64,000 nt of DNA from Rhopalosiphum padi (taxonomy: Eukaryota; Arthropoda; Insecta; Hemiptera; Aphididae). Positions 39,093 through 51,571 of the stretch are shown here, in pieces. How positions within the stretch are numbered: the first letter of the stretch is position 1; the number at the start of each line of letters is the position of its first letter. The notes beneath the pieces were generated by a model. The model ran no database searches. It was not told the DNA's origin and saw only the letters and a list, made by a program, of their open reading frames with translations. The translations under genes were made by a program, and so were the position numbers. The stretch spans positions 46,967,019-47,031,018 of the forward strand of contig NC_083600.1 of assembly GCF_020882245.1 (NCBI RefSeq). Reading direction: 5' to 3'.

Positions 39093-42000
39093 TATTATTA
39101 TCAGATTTATTATTTAGGTCCTTTTAATTATTTTTAGGCCCATTATAATTTAAATACCTACAACATTTCTAAACTTTATTCAGACAAGTCTATAATTGAT
39201 TTAGATCACCATGGAGTTAAAATTAACTTGGATATAATTAGCAGTGGATATTGAACATATTGAATAATAACATAAATATAAAATTAATACTAAATGCAAT
39301 TACAATGAGTGGTGTACTTTTTTTGTTATTAAGTTTTGGATAGCCGAGCATAATAGTGACCAAAACTATAGAATATTACCATAATATTATGCCGTATTTT
39401 TTTGAAATAGAATTTTCTTTTGTTAATTTAAAAGTACCTAACTGATTTAAAAATTTCATTTTTCCATATTACAAATGAACAATGAATTATTCTAAATCGT
39501 CAGGTTTGTGTAAATGCAACACTAAGTAAACTTGGATAGCTTATATTAATGTGTTCTGCTAGGTACATTATTGGGACTGTATTGTTTATATAAATGACCT
39601 TATTTATATGGGACTTGAATGCTCTTTTTTCTGTATCGTCAATGACACTACGATTCTAATTTAGTTTAACTAAATTTAATTTAATCCTTAAAGCAACAAT
39701 AATTCTTTCATCTATTAATGATTTGTTCAATGTAAACTTTCTGGAAATATATTTTAATAAAACATGTAATATGCTCTTTTCCATACAAATGTTAACTGTC
39801 TTGATATGAATGAACCCGTTAAAATACACGATGACACATGTCAAGTGATATACATCTGGTGAGTATAGGATAGCTAAATTTTTAATATAGGTGTAAATAA
39901 TATTACATAGTTATATTTAGCAAATAAATATTGCAAACTGGGTTATCACGTTGATTGCGTAATGAAGCTAATTTATTCATACTCTTAAAATCGTTATATT
40001 TCAATTTCTAAAAAAAAAATAAACTTATTTTTTAATATCAAAATAAAATAATATTATTTTAAAATCAATAGTATACAATTATATTATGTTCAAATAAAAT
40101 ATTTTCGTCAAAAATGTACTCCACTAACTGCGATGGTATTTAATAGTTGTAATTTTTCTATATGGGACATATACTGCTGTATATTATGTACTTTTTACAT
40201 AATAATATGTGTAAATGGTTGTATTTTTAAATTTAGTAACTAATATTGCAAACTAGGTTTATTACTCTACAACCCACGACTAATATCTATTATTTATATT
40301 ATATAATTTTTATTTAAAATAATGGCATTACATATTTTATTATGTACATAATAATATTTTATTATTTTATTTATAATAACTGCCCTATTTATACATATAT
40401 TATATTATATGTATATGTGTTTACCTATGTAGATGGGCATCAAAGATTTTTTTATTCAAAATTGGTGGTCTACACAACTAAAATGGTCAGGAACCAATGA
40501 TATAGATAATGAAGAATATACCAAATCTATTGGTTAAGATAGCTCAAAAAATTTTGGTTTCAATTTCTAGTTATATCACCCACATCCTACTATTTACCAT
40601 TTTTTGGACGTACAGAATGGATTTCAAACAGAACCTTTGATTAAAATTAAAATTTACCAATAAACATCTTAAAAAACGAAATTCTTCTAAGATTAAAAAG
40701 CAGTTGGAACTTTTCAACAAATATACTAAGACTACAGACAAAATAGAATTGACAAAAATGGCTTAGTTTCATCATTGAGCTAAAAGTATAAAAGAAAAGT
40801 GAGTAATCTATGTATCATAAGTAGCTAGGTATTTTATTTCAAAAATTATGTTATATTAGAAAAATAGTACATACTAAAGGAAATTTTACTTATTTAATAT
40901 ACATGGAGTTTGTTTTACGTATATACATTTATTTATCATTATAATATTAGTAACGCTAATTACAATTTGAATAAGGTGAACAATGGCATAAATTCAAAAT
41001 TTAGATTACATTATGCATTTTTATTTAGTTTTTTTTTAATTTCATTTAACGCAAATTACAAACTTCAAAAGTGGCACAAATTATCAAAATACATTTTTAG
41101 ATGTGGCGCAAATGACATGTGTATTTTTTTTTTTGGTTGTTTTTGGCGTAAATTACATAGCTATAACACGATTCCGCAAAATTTCCACCGAATTACATAA
41201 GCCCAATAAGATTCGTTGCGTGCACCAGAGCAGGTGTGGCGAACCTTTTTAGGGTCAGTTTCCAAATTTTTCCAGTACAGTTTTTGAAAATTTTTCACGT
41301 GCCCAAAGGAAATTGTATTTTCTACGAATAAAAAAAAGTTACAGATTTATTATATATTATTTTATTGTGTAGGCATACATTTTTTATAATTATAATTTTT
41401 AAAATTTATTTGTTTGAATTCCTTATAATAGTTTTTATCAAAACTCTACAAATAGCTTAATTTTTAGTATTTTCAATTTTTTCAACATTCCACCTTCGTC
41501 ACCCGTGCTATAGGTTTGCCACCTCAGGTTTAGGTTGTGGTAATTATTGGAAATTTCGTTCACGGATTTAGGTTGTATAATTTTAAGCTCTCAACGAAAA
41601 ACTTGTAAGTCAAGCGGTTTGCTACCTGACTCACATTTTTTAATACATGTGTAAACAATCACATGGTTATATTTAGTAATAAAATACTGTAAATTGGGTT
41701 AACACGTTTTGTGTGTAATGACTCAAATTTATTTATACTCTTAATGACCTCATCTTTCAATATATTAAAAATATATACATATTTTTATTAGCTAAATAAA
41801 AAGTTCTAATTGGAGATATTTCTGCAAAAGGAATACTTAAGAAATCTTTATTTCTTTAAATTTGAAAAGGCCAGTTTCTGCTATAATATTATTCTTTTTG
41901 GACCCATTTCGCCGAAAACCCATCTCGCCGAAACCTATCTCGCCGAAGCATAGTAAAATAGAATTTTGTTTCATTACAATATTAATTTAAAATATATAGT

Positions 42001-45000
42001 CAAATAAAATGGTGAAATAGGATGTAAATACAATACAATTACTATCCCAACTTTACGCGCAAACGCAATGAAACAGTTGAAGGACCACTCGACTGGTTAA
42101 AACCGAGAATTATCGACAACTGAGAATAAAACTAAAAAAATGATCGGGATAGACAACTCATATGCCACACTCAAGTGACGAGACACAATAGACAACCTAG
42201 CACTACACGACGACGACAATTTCTCAGGAATTCTAGTACTCTGGTACCAGTCCCGACATCGGGCCAACAATCGAGTTTCATGGTGATTTGGTAATCGGCG
42301 GTTTGGTGACGAAGACAGGATGAGGAACTGATGAATAATTTTATAGGGCATAGGTACTCACTAATATGGATGATGTTAATATGTTACTGACGATGATATT
42401 CGGCACTCAATGTTTTGAATGGTTGCAGTCATCGAACAATGTCATCGACTAACGGAGTTGTTGAAATAATTACAACATCGATTTCAAGTTGACGTAATAT
42501 GTCATAAGAAATTCCTTAAAAAAAACGACAGAGTTCTCGTGGAAAAATGACGATACAATATATATATATATATATATAAACAGGATTGTTGACTACAGTA
42601 GCCAACGAATGGCAACGAACGATATATATTATGCATAATTTATGATACCTATATTGAAGTTAGAGAAATCTCATGCAAAAGAAGTGCTAAGAAATCTGTA
42701 TTTTTATATATTTGAGAGTGTCAGCTGATTTAGTCGTATCCACGTGTATGGTTTCGCAGCAATGCTAAATGGCTGTTTATTGGATCGTCATCTGTCTTGA
42801 ATTAATTAAGATCAACAATTTGTTAAGTTTCGTTGGTTTAGGAGGAGATAATTATTGGATATTTTGTCTACGGATTTTCGTTGTATAATTTTGAGCTCTC
42901 AGCGAGGAACTCTTCAGTCAATTGGTTAGCTACCTAGCCTATATTATTTTAACACATGTGTTAACAATTATTTAGTTATATTTATCGAAAAAATACTGGA
43001 ATCTGGGTTAACAGGTTGACTGCTTAATGGCGCAAATTTATTTATACTCTTAATGACCTCATCTTTCAATATATTAAAAATATATACATCTTTTCGTTTA
43101 GGCAAATTAATTAATAAATTATACAGAGATATATACAGGGTATGATAGTGAAGTAACATACTTATAACTATTTATAACTTTTTAAAAATTAATTTTAACA
43201 ACACACAAAAAATCAATATATCACGTAAAAATACTAAAGAAAAACAAGACTATACATTAAAATCATGGGAAGTATATCAAACCGGAAAATAAACAATAAT
43301 CGATTATAATAAAAAAAAAATGGGAATGAGATACCATGCTTATTATTAATTATTATAATTAGTTAGGATTTTAAATACATTATATTATTACGATAATTTG
43401 TATAAGAATATAATACATTTTATTAAACAAATGGACATATGAGAGACACCATGCTAATAAAAAAAAAATTAGTTAAGATAATAACAATATAATACATTTT
43501 TAACCATACCAGTAAAGTTAACTGAGAGTCCGAAGTCTCTAAAAATATGAAGGAAAACGTATTATTTTAAACACATTTTTATAAAAATATATTTATATAA
43601 CTCACTCAAACAATGTATTAAATAAATTAGTGTCCCGTGTAAATTTCGATATGTGTAAATTCGCCCAAACTATATGTTATTTTGAGTCATTCGTCCAAAT
43701 GAAAATCACCCGAAAAAGATTCCTTTAATATAATTTTAGGTGGTAGGGGGGGAATTGTTACGATGTTAGTTATCCAGAAAAAGATTTCCATTTTTTATTA
43801 ATAGATTTTCTGTTGCTGGTTAGAACACGATGTACATATGAGGTTTTTATCAATAATTAGACATGTTTGGCTTATTTTATATCTTAAATATAATGATATT
43901 CAAAATAATACTTGTAATGTGCACTGAAAGAATTTTATTATTAATAACACGTTAATAAAAATAGTACATACTAAACGAAAATTTACTTATTTAATATACA
44001 TGGAGTTACACCTTTAAATGCTTGACACTAACTTTTGATTTTAATACCGTACATTTGCGGAATTATAAAATGCATTAACATACAAAATGACTTCCTGTCA
44101 AAATACGAAACAATCTAAAGTAGCTATGGGTCACCAATTGGCGGACCTTGGACACTTATATTATCACGAACCCTTATCCGTGGAGTATGTTTTAAAATTA
44201 TAGATTCTAAAGAAATCTATATTTTTAATATATGTTTTAATTTTTATATTATTAATTTTTTTTATCTTTTTACCTTTGAATTTTTTAAAATACATAAAAA
44301 ATAATTAAATTTATTATGTACCTATGTATATGACATTAGTATAAATCAATTTAATTATAATTTCACTTTTTTTTTTCCTTATTTATTCCTCTAAATACCT
44401 TTCAAATAAAGGACGATATTTCAGCGACTTAGGGTGTCCAGTATTTAGAGGTTTCATTGTATTATTATCAGATTTATTATTTAGGTCCTTTTAATTATTT
44501 TTAGGCCCATTATAATTTAAATACCTACAACATTTCTAAACTTTATTCAGACAAGTCTATAATTGATTTAGATCACCATGGAGTTAAAATTAACTTGGAT
44601 ATAATTAGCAGTGGATATTGAACATATTGAATAATAACATAAATATAAAATTAATACTAAATGCAATTACAATGAGTGGTGTACTTTTTTTGTTATTAAG
44701 TTTTGGATAGCCGAGCATAATAGTGACCAAAACTATAGAATATTACCATAATATTATGCCGTATTTTTTTGAAATAGAATTTTCTTTTGTTAATTTAAAA
44801 GTACCTAACTGATTTAAAAATTTCATTTTTCCATATTACAAATGAACAATGAATTATTCTAAATCGTCAGGTTTGTGTAAATGCAACACTAAGTAACTTG
44901 GATAGCTTATATTAATGTGTTCTGCTAGGTACATTATTGGGACTGTATTGTTTATATAAATTACCTTATTTATATGGGACTTGAATGCTCTTTTTTCTGT

Positions 45001-45464
45001 ATCGTCAATGACACTACGATTCTAATTTAGTTTAACTAAATTTAATTTAATCCTTAAAGCAACAATAATTCTTTCATCTATTAATGATTTGTTCAATGTA
45101 AACTTTCTGGAAATATATTTTAATAAAACATGTAATATGCTCTTTTCCATACAAATGTTAACAGTAGGATGAAATAGTATGTTCTGGATCACCTCCCCCT
45201 TAAATTTTACATGTAAAAAGATAGCAAAAAATTATAGCCAATTCGTAGTACACGCACCTCCCAAGCACCTCCGAAACTAGCAATAATTACTCAATATAGG
45301 CAACCCGTAACACACATTGACCTAATTGAATCACAACCGCTACCTGATCCGACACGTAACCGACATATATTTTACCCCTTCCACATAAAATACATTACCC
45401 CCCTTATTTCCCCTTCGAAAAAAAAAATATAATATTCTGGTGAAAATTTGTATTAACTAAATCA

Positions 45465-46225
45465 CACACTTGACTGACATATATTTTTCCCCTTACCAAT
45501 ATTACCACCCTTTTTATTTAGACACACACGCACACGCACACACACACATAATATACCTACATTAATATACGATTATACGAATAGACACCCACCAAAGCAT
45601 ATTATGCTTTTTACATTATATCTCACCTACATACGCTTTTCACATAAATATCACCTACATATACACATATTCACGTTTATAATACATATGCATACCTACA
45701 TATATACAACCTTACATATTATACAGTTTACATATCAATAAGACATAGGTATCGCACAGCATACGTTACATATAGTACACAAGTTATACATAGTACACAC
45801 TTATAAATACCTTGACCATACATCAGAATTTAATATAGTATAATACATAATCTATTTATATAATTACACACACACACAGTGGCGCCGAAACCATAAGTCA
45901 AGGGTGGCGATTGCCACCCTTCTTTTAATGGGTGGGTGTCTGAGCCACTGAAGAATGAGGTTGATAACTTGATTATAATTTATAATAATATATAAAGTAT
46001 AAGCTAATGTTCTATAATTTAGCTTATTAATTATTATAAAGATAAAAACAGTATATACGCCGTATGGTATACACGTAGTATACGTCATACACTAGTCCAT
46101 TGACTATTATATATTTATTATATATTTATATTATTATATTATATGTTTTGTAAAGGGGGGGGGTGGTGGTGCGTATAAATTTTAACCAACCAATGGCCCA
46201 CCTTGTTAAAATATGGTTCGACGCC

Positions 46226-46260
<35 letters not shown>

Positions 46261-46990
46261 TCACAATTACGCACATTCCAATCTATACCTGTCGCCCTTT
46301 CCCGACGCTGTTGACCACCGCATTATACGTTTGTTTGACAACAGACCTGTAGAGACATGTCCGAGTATTGTCGGTGATTACTAGCAAGAAATTAGTGCAT
46401 ATAGCAAAATTTAATTAGTCCGTGTACTGCCGTCTATATGTATTGTCGTCCGAGTTCTAAAGTGATTTTAAGTGTATTCAAATATTTTTAAAAGTATCAT
46501 CTTGATACACCATAGTTCGTTTTTCGTCCGTTAGTTTACTATTGTACTCCGTGGCTATTAAATCGTTTAGATTTCACTGTTATTCACACTTGACTGACAT
46601 ATATTTTTCCCCTTACCAATATTACCACCCTTTTTATTTAGACACACACGCACACGCACACACACACACACACACATAATATACCTACATTAATATACGA
46701 TTATACGAATAGACACCCACCAAAGCATATTATGCTTTTTACATTATATCTCACCTACATACGCTTTTCACATAAATATCACCTACATATACACATATTC
46801 ACGTTTATAATACATATGCATACCTACATATATACAACCTTACATATTATACAGTTTACATATCAATAAGACATAGGTATCGCACAGCATACGTTACATA
46901 TAGTACACAAGTTATACATAGTACACACTTATAAATACCTTGACCATACATCAGAATTCAATATAGTATAATATATAATCTATTTATATA

Positions 46991-47027
<37 letters not shown>

Positions 47028-47353
47028 TCACAATTACGCACATTCCAATCTATACCTGTCGCCCTTTCCCGACGCTGTTGACCACCGCATTATACGTTTG
47101 TTTGACAACAGACCTGTAGAGACATGTCCGAGTATTGTAGGTGATTACTAGCAAGAAATTAGTGCATATAGCAAAATTTAATTAGTCCGTGTACTGCCGT
47201 CTATATGTATTGTCGTCCGAGTTCTAAAGTGTTTTTTAAGTGTATTCAAATATTTTTAAAAGTATCATCTTGATACACCATAGTTCGTTTTTCGTCCGTT
47301 AGTTCTACTATTGTACTCCGTGGCTATTAAATCGTTTAGATTTCACTGTTATT
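45465..47353. repeat. Tandem duplication near the Polinton end
   Basis: Copy 1 is 45465-46584, copy 2 is 46585-47353. Both run from CACACTTGACTGACATAT through (AC)n tracts to TTTCACTGTTATT. Copy 1 is longer by the 353-bp MITE at 45877-46229, which therefore inserted after the duplication. Short open frames here are AC-repeat artefacts. Confidence 0.85.
45877..46229. mobile_element. hAT-like MITE in the Polinton
   Basis: 353 bp with terminal inverted repeats CAGTGGCGCCGAAACCATA and TATGGTTCGACGCCACTG. Inserted in a (CA)n tract, so the 8-bp target duplication cannot be told from the repeat. Absent from the sister copy at about 46995. No coding capacity. Confidence 0.75.
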
Positions 47354-47457
47354 TAAAATACATTATATTTTACTATATTTCATTACTCATCTATTCGTTG
47401 AAGGGTAAAGTATTGTTTCGCGAGTTCGACTAGTGTTCTTCAGTATTTAACGTAATC

Positions 47458-50400
47458 ATGTTCTCATGTAGTATATGCGATAAGACCTTTACTAGGATCT
47501 GCAGTCTACACAGACATGCCAAGTCACATGATGTACCTGTTAAGATTTCTTGCAGTATATGCTCAGAAATATTTACACGAAGAGATAACCTCATCAGACA
47601 TAGCAAGGATAAACATCGTAAGTATTTTTAAATACAATAAACAAATTTATTAGATACAATATATATATATATAAAACCAAGACTATGTTTATTTATAATT
47701 TCTAATTATTACATAAATACAATTATATATTACTATAATATACGTTTTAATGTAATATATAATTAAGGTGTTAAACAGAGTTTAATTTGTTCGGCGGATT
47801 ATTTTTCAGGTACAAATATCGTATTTCAACAACAACCAACCATAACCAAGCGAGAAATTCAAGATTTTTTTAAACCAGCTGAAAACATTTACGATTATAA
47901 TGGTAAATATACGATTCATAACTTTAGATAAATATAATATACATAACTTACTTATATTAATTTATAAAAAAAAAAACACTTCATGTAGGAATATAACTTT
48001 ATCGATTAATTAAAATAAATATTGCTTTATACCTTTTAAAATATTTAAAAATAAAAAATGCTATTAGTTTTTTCTTCAAAATCGCATAAGACAATACATA
48101 TACAAATGTAATTGTCTTAGTGAAAATACATCAAAACATACGGAAATATCATCACTTCTTAGTAAAAAATAGGAAAAAATATCATAATTTAGATAAAATC
48201 CTGTACAATTATCATAGTTAACCCTGTTAAGAGCATACATAAGTATTAAGAATGTTCGTAAAATTGTTGAATAATTCTGATAAATGTAATAATATCTTAA
48301 ATTCATTGAAAATATTTTCAAACGATTATTTTCATAACGTTATTAAAAACATACACAAATAATTTTAATTTATTATATATATTTTTAAGTATAGACATAG
48401 ATATTTTGATAAATATATTTGACCATATACGTACATAATAATACAATATGAATATCTTATTTTTCTATGAAAAACATATACACATTTAATATAATACCAA
48501 TAAAAACATAAATAGGCATACTATTTATCTAAAGATCTTAATAAACTATTACGAACGCCAGCGTATATACATCTTACTATTGTTTCATGCCACACAAAAG
48601 AACGTTGTGTATTATTACTATAACTGAGAGCTCTATATCATAGTTGTTTTTTCTCTTACATATATATAATGTATATATATACATGTATGTAATACTAGAA
48701 CTTGACACCTACCTCATTTTATTAATGTTTATTTTTAAAAAAATCGTATTTTCTATATTATGATAAACATACCACAATCATTTTTTTTTAAATTCTTAAT
48801 TTTTCTTCAGATATTTTTACTAAAAAACGTTTATATTTATAACAACAATTTATCTTTTTACACATCTTTTCTACTCATTTAAAACTTTTATAGATTTTCA
48901 ACATGTAACATGCATTTCTATAATGTTTAGCAATACAATAGTAATCTTTTTTTTTTCAGTCCAATCTCACAATGGTCTTAAGCGTGCACATCATGTGGAA
49001 AATTCAAACGAAGCAGTAAATGCTAAAAAAACACGTATGAGCATCGTCAAGACACGAGGATTCATTAAGACAGGCACATCGTCATCGAATAAAATCAATT
49101 GGTTTTACGTGAAAAATACAGATAATTTGACCAACTATAGAACATTTTTAGAGTCAATAAAAAAAGACTTAATAGAACTACTCAAATCATTATCAACAAA
49201 ACAACCAATCAAATATAATCTTAAACTAGAAGCATCATATGAACGCCCGAACGTAGAAAATTCAGCAGAGAATAGAGCATTTAAGACCTCAGCCAAGGAA
49301 ATGTTTATGGATACAGATATTGAAGCTAAAATCACTCTAGATTTTGCCAATCTTTTATTTGAAGAAGAAATTTATACTTCTAAAGGAAGTGGATTTACGT
49401 TACAATCAATAGATGGTTTACTGTTGGGAGTATATAATTATACGCCTATGGGTGGTTCGTCTTATATTCCGCTACCAGAAGACATAAAAAATAAAAAAGC
49501 AATTATCAACCCTCAAAACTCAGACCAACAGTGCTTCAAGTGGGCAATCCTAGCAAGACACGTTTCAGGCAATAACAAAAATCTTGTGGCTGAAAATTAT
49601 ACTTCACTCGAAGAAACATATAACTTTTCCGACTTAACATTTCCGACACCCATCACAGAAATAAAAACATTTGAAAAAACTAACACGAAAATATCAGTCA
49701 ACGTTTTTGGATTAAAAAAAGAAAAAAATAAGAAACATATTGTTTATCCACTTAAGGTTGTGGATGAAGAAAAAAAAGATCATTTCGATCTCCTGCTAAT
49801 TACCGACGGAGATAAAAGCCACTACACCTATATCTCTAATTTTTCGAGGCTTGTGAGATCACAAAAAACATCACACACCGAAAATGTTGTATTTTGCAAA
49901 CGCTGCTTCACATCATTTGATAATCAACCCAGGAAAAATGTACTAAGCGGACAAGCAGCACTTGATCAACACACTCGGATATGTGGAGCATACAAACCAA
50001 TTTTACCTAAGATGCCTGAGCCCGACACATTGTTACAGTTCGATGGGTGGAGTAACGCTCAAAGACATCCGTTCGCGATATATACCGATTTCGAGGCACT
50101 CATTGTTAAATGCGAAGAAAGTAAAGGCAAGAAAACAACAGCTATCCAAAAACACGAGCCGATGAGCTATGGGGTATTCGTGAAGGCTACAGAAAACGTC
50201 CCCATCGATTTGCTTAAGAAATATGAGATACTAACATCACCTATTATTTATCGCGGAAGCGAGTCACATCAGGATGTAGCCAAGCGTTTTGTTAATGAAG
50301 TGACAGAGATCGCGAGAAAAGTTCAAGATTTACTTACAACAAATAAACCCGTCATAATGACAGAAAAAGAGCAAATAGCACATGTTTCGAAAAGTACATG

Positions 50401-51571
50401 CAATCTATGTGAATGTAATTTTTCTGTTAAAAACCAAAAGGTGGCAGATCACTGTCATCTATCGGGAAAATTTAGGCAAACTTTATGCAATACTTGCAAC
50501 CTGAAACTCCAAAAACCTAACTTTGTTCCATGCTTTCTACACAATTTATCTAATTACGATGCTCATTTCATCGTGACCGAACTCGGAAATGACACTAAAT
50601 CAATCTCGGTAATACCAAATAGTGAAGAAAAATACATTTCATTTTCAAAACACGTTACCAACAACTTTTCAATTCGATTCATAGACTCTTGTAGATTCAT
50701 GGCATCAAAGTTATCAACACTCGCAGAAAATTTAATAACACCTGGGTTCGAGAAGTTTAGAGAAACAGCAAAAACATTCGTACCCAAAGATATGAATCTC
50801 GTCACACGTAAAGGTGTTTACCCTTATGAATTTACCGATAGTTGGGACAAGTTAGATAAAACGAGTTTACCTCAAAAAGAAGATTTTTATAGTACATTAA
50901 CGGAATCACATATAGATGATAAGGAATACGAACACGCAGTGACAGTATGGAACCATTTCAATTGCAAAAACCTAGGAGAATATAGCGATCTTTATCTTAA
51001 AATCGATGTTTTATTGCTGGCTGATGTGTTCGAGAATTTCAGAGACATGTGCATTTTGACATACAATTTGGACCCTGTATACTACTATACAGCTCCAGGT
51101 TTTAGTTTTGATTGTATGTTAAAATATACTAACGTCAAATTAGAATTACTATCTGACTTTGACATGCACTTATTTTTCGAAAATTCAATCCGCGGTGGCC
51201 TCACACAAGCAAGTATGAGGTACGCCAAAGCTAATAATGAAAAAACCCAAGATTATGACCCAACAAAGCCCAAATCATGGCTAGTTTATCAAGATTGTAA
51301 CAATTTGTACGGTTGGGCAATGTCACAATACATGCCATATGGTGACTTTAAATGGGTCGAACCGAAGTTAGACGGATTGGATGCTTTATCACCTACCTCA
51401 GAAATTGGGAGAGTGTATGAGGTAGATATATCATACCCTAATGATCTCCATGACTTGCACAACGACCTTCCATTTCTTCCCGAGAATAAATTTCCTCCTG
51501 ACTCAAATTTATTTATACTCTTAATGACCTCATCTTTCAATATATTAAAAATATATACATATTTTTATTAG
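47458..51571 (+). CDS. Polinton zinc-finger/DNA polymerase B gene, spliced, truncated
   Basis: Exon 1 47458-47617 encodes two C2H2 zinc fingers (C-x2-C...H-x3-H and C-x2-C...H-x4-H) and ends at GTAAGT. Exon 2 is 47810-47902. Exon 3 starts at 48960 after a long T tract and CAG. The frame is kept across both joins. Residues below count from the ATG at 48923 of the exon-3 frame: N-terminal region with NPQNSDQQCFKWAILARH, C-x2-C finger at 325-354, exonuclease motif I DFE (389-391), HNH/endonuclease-VII-like DHCH..CNTC (509-525), Exo II NLSNYDAHF (541-549), Exo III YLKID (691-695), GGL (758-760) and polymerase motif A DCNNLYG (791-797). Motifs B and C (the catalytic DTD) are missing: after about residue 859 the frame runs into spacer sequence and stops. 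It is a protein-primed family B polymerase by motif order, and catalytically dead as a polymerase. Confidence 0.8.
47618..48959. other. Introns of the polB gene
   Basis: Two AT-rich introns, 47618-47809 and 47903-48959, flank the 93-bp exon 2. The 81-codon minus-strand open frame at 48076-48321 has no features and is taken as chance. Confidence 0.6.

Larger units (their letters stand above)
34626..42639. repeat. Segmental duplication, copy B (partner 853-9089)
   Basis: Carries gene B exons 1-3, promoter and upstream spacer. At 42630-42640 it jumps from sequence matching 9085 to sequence matching 9835, so about 750 bp present in the other two spacer copies is deleted here, within short TATAT/ATTATG homology. 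Confidence 0.85.
36310..45162. other. Spacer upstream of gene B (mosaic copy)
   Basis: No gene supported. Up to 42630 it follows the first spacer. From 42632 to about 44060 it matches 9835-11090 (with an extra 165 bp at 43095-43258 absent from the others). Inside the truncated MITE (44060-44485) it switches to match about 5120-6239. This places a second copy of the 5-6-kb spacer segment next to the Polinton. Confidence 0.7.
45163..51499 (+). mobile_element. Polinton/Maverick, left half, truncated
   Basis: The spacer is interrupted at 45162/45163: the uninterrupted site at about 6239 reads GTTAAC-TGTC, here GTTAAC-AGTAGGATG. Polintons begin with AG and duplicate 6 bp, so GTTAAC fits as target duplication. 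Inside come a Polinton-type terminal region, a 1.1-kb tandem duplication, then a spliced zinc-finger/polB gene. The element ends abruptly at about 51499 where the third spacer copy begins. Integrase, ATPase, protease and capsid genes and the right terminus are absent, so it cannot be autonomous. Confidence 0.72.

Noticed and set aside
46163..46384. 73-codon ORF with poly-His/Thr
   Set aside because: It is a translation of the (CA)n tract at the MITE/Polinton junction.
51496..51571. Last 24 codons of the polB frame as genuine polymerase sequence
   Set aside because: The DNA is identical to the spacer at 8162-8235, so apart from a few shared bases these codons come from the fusion.
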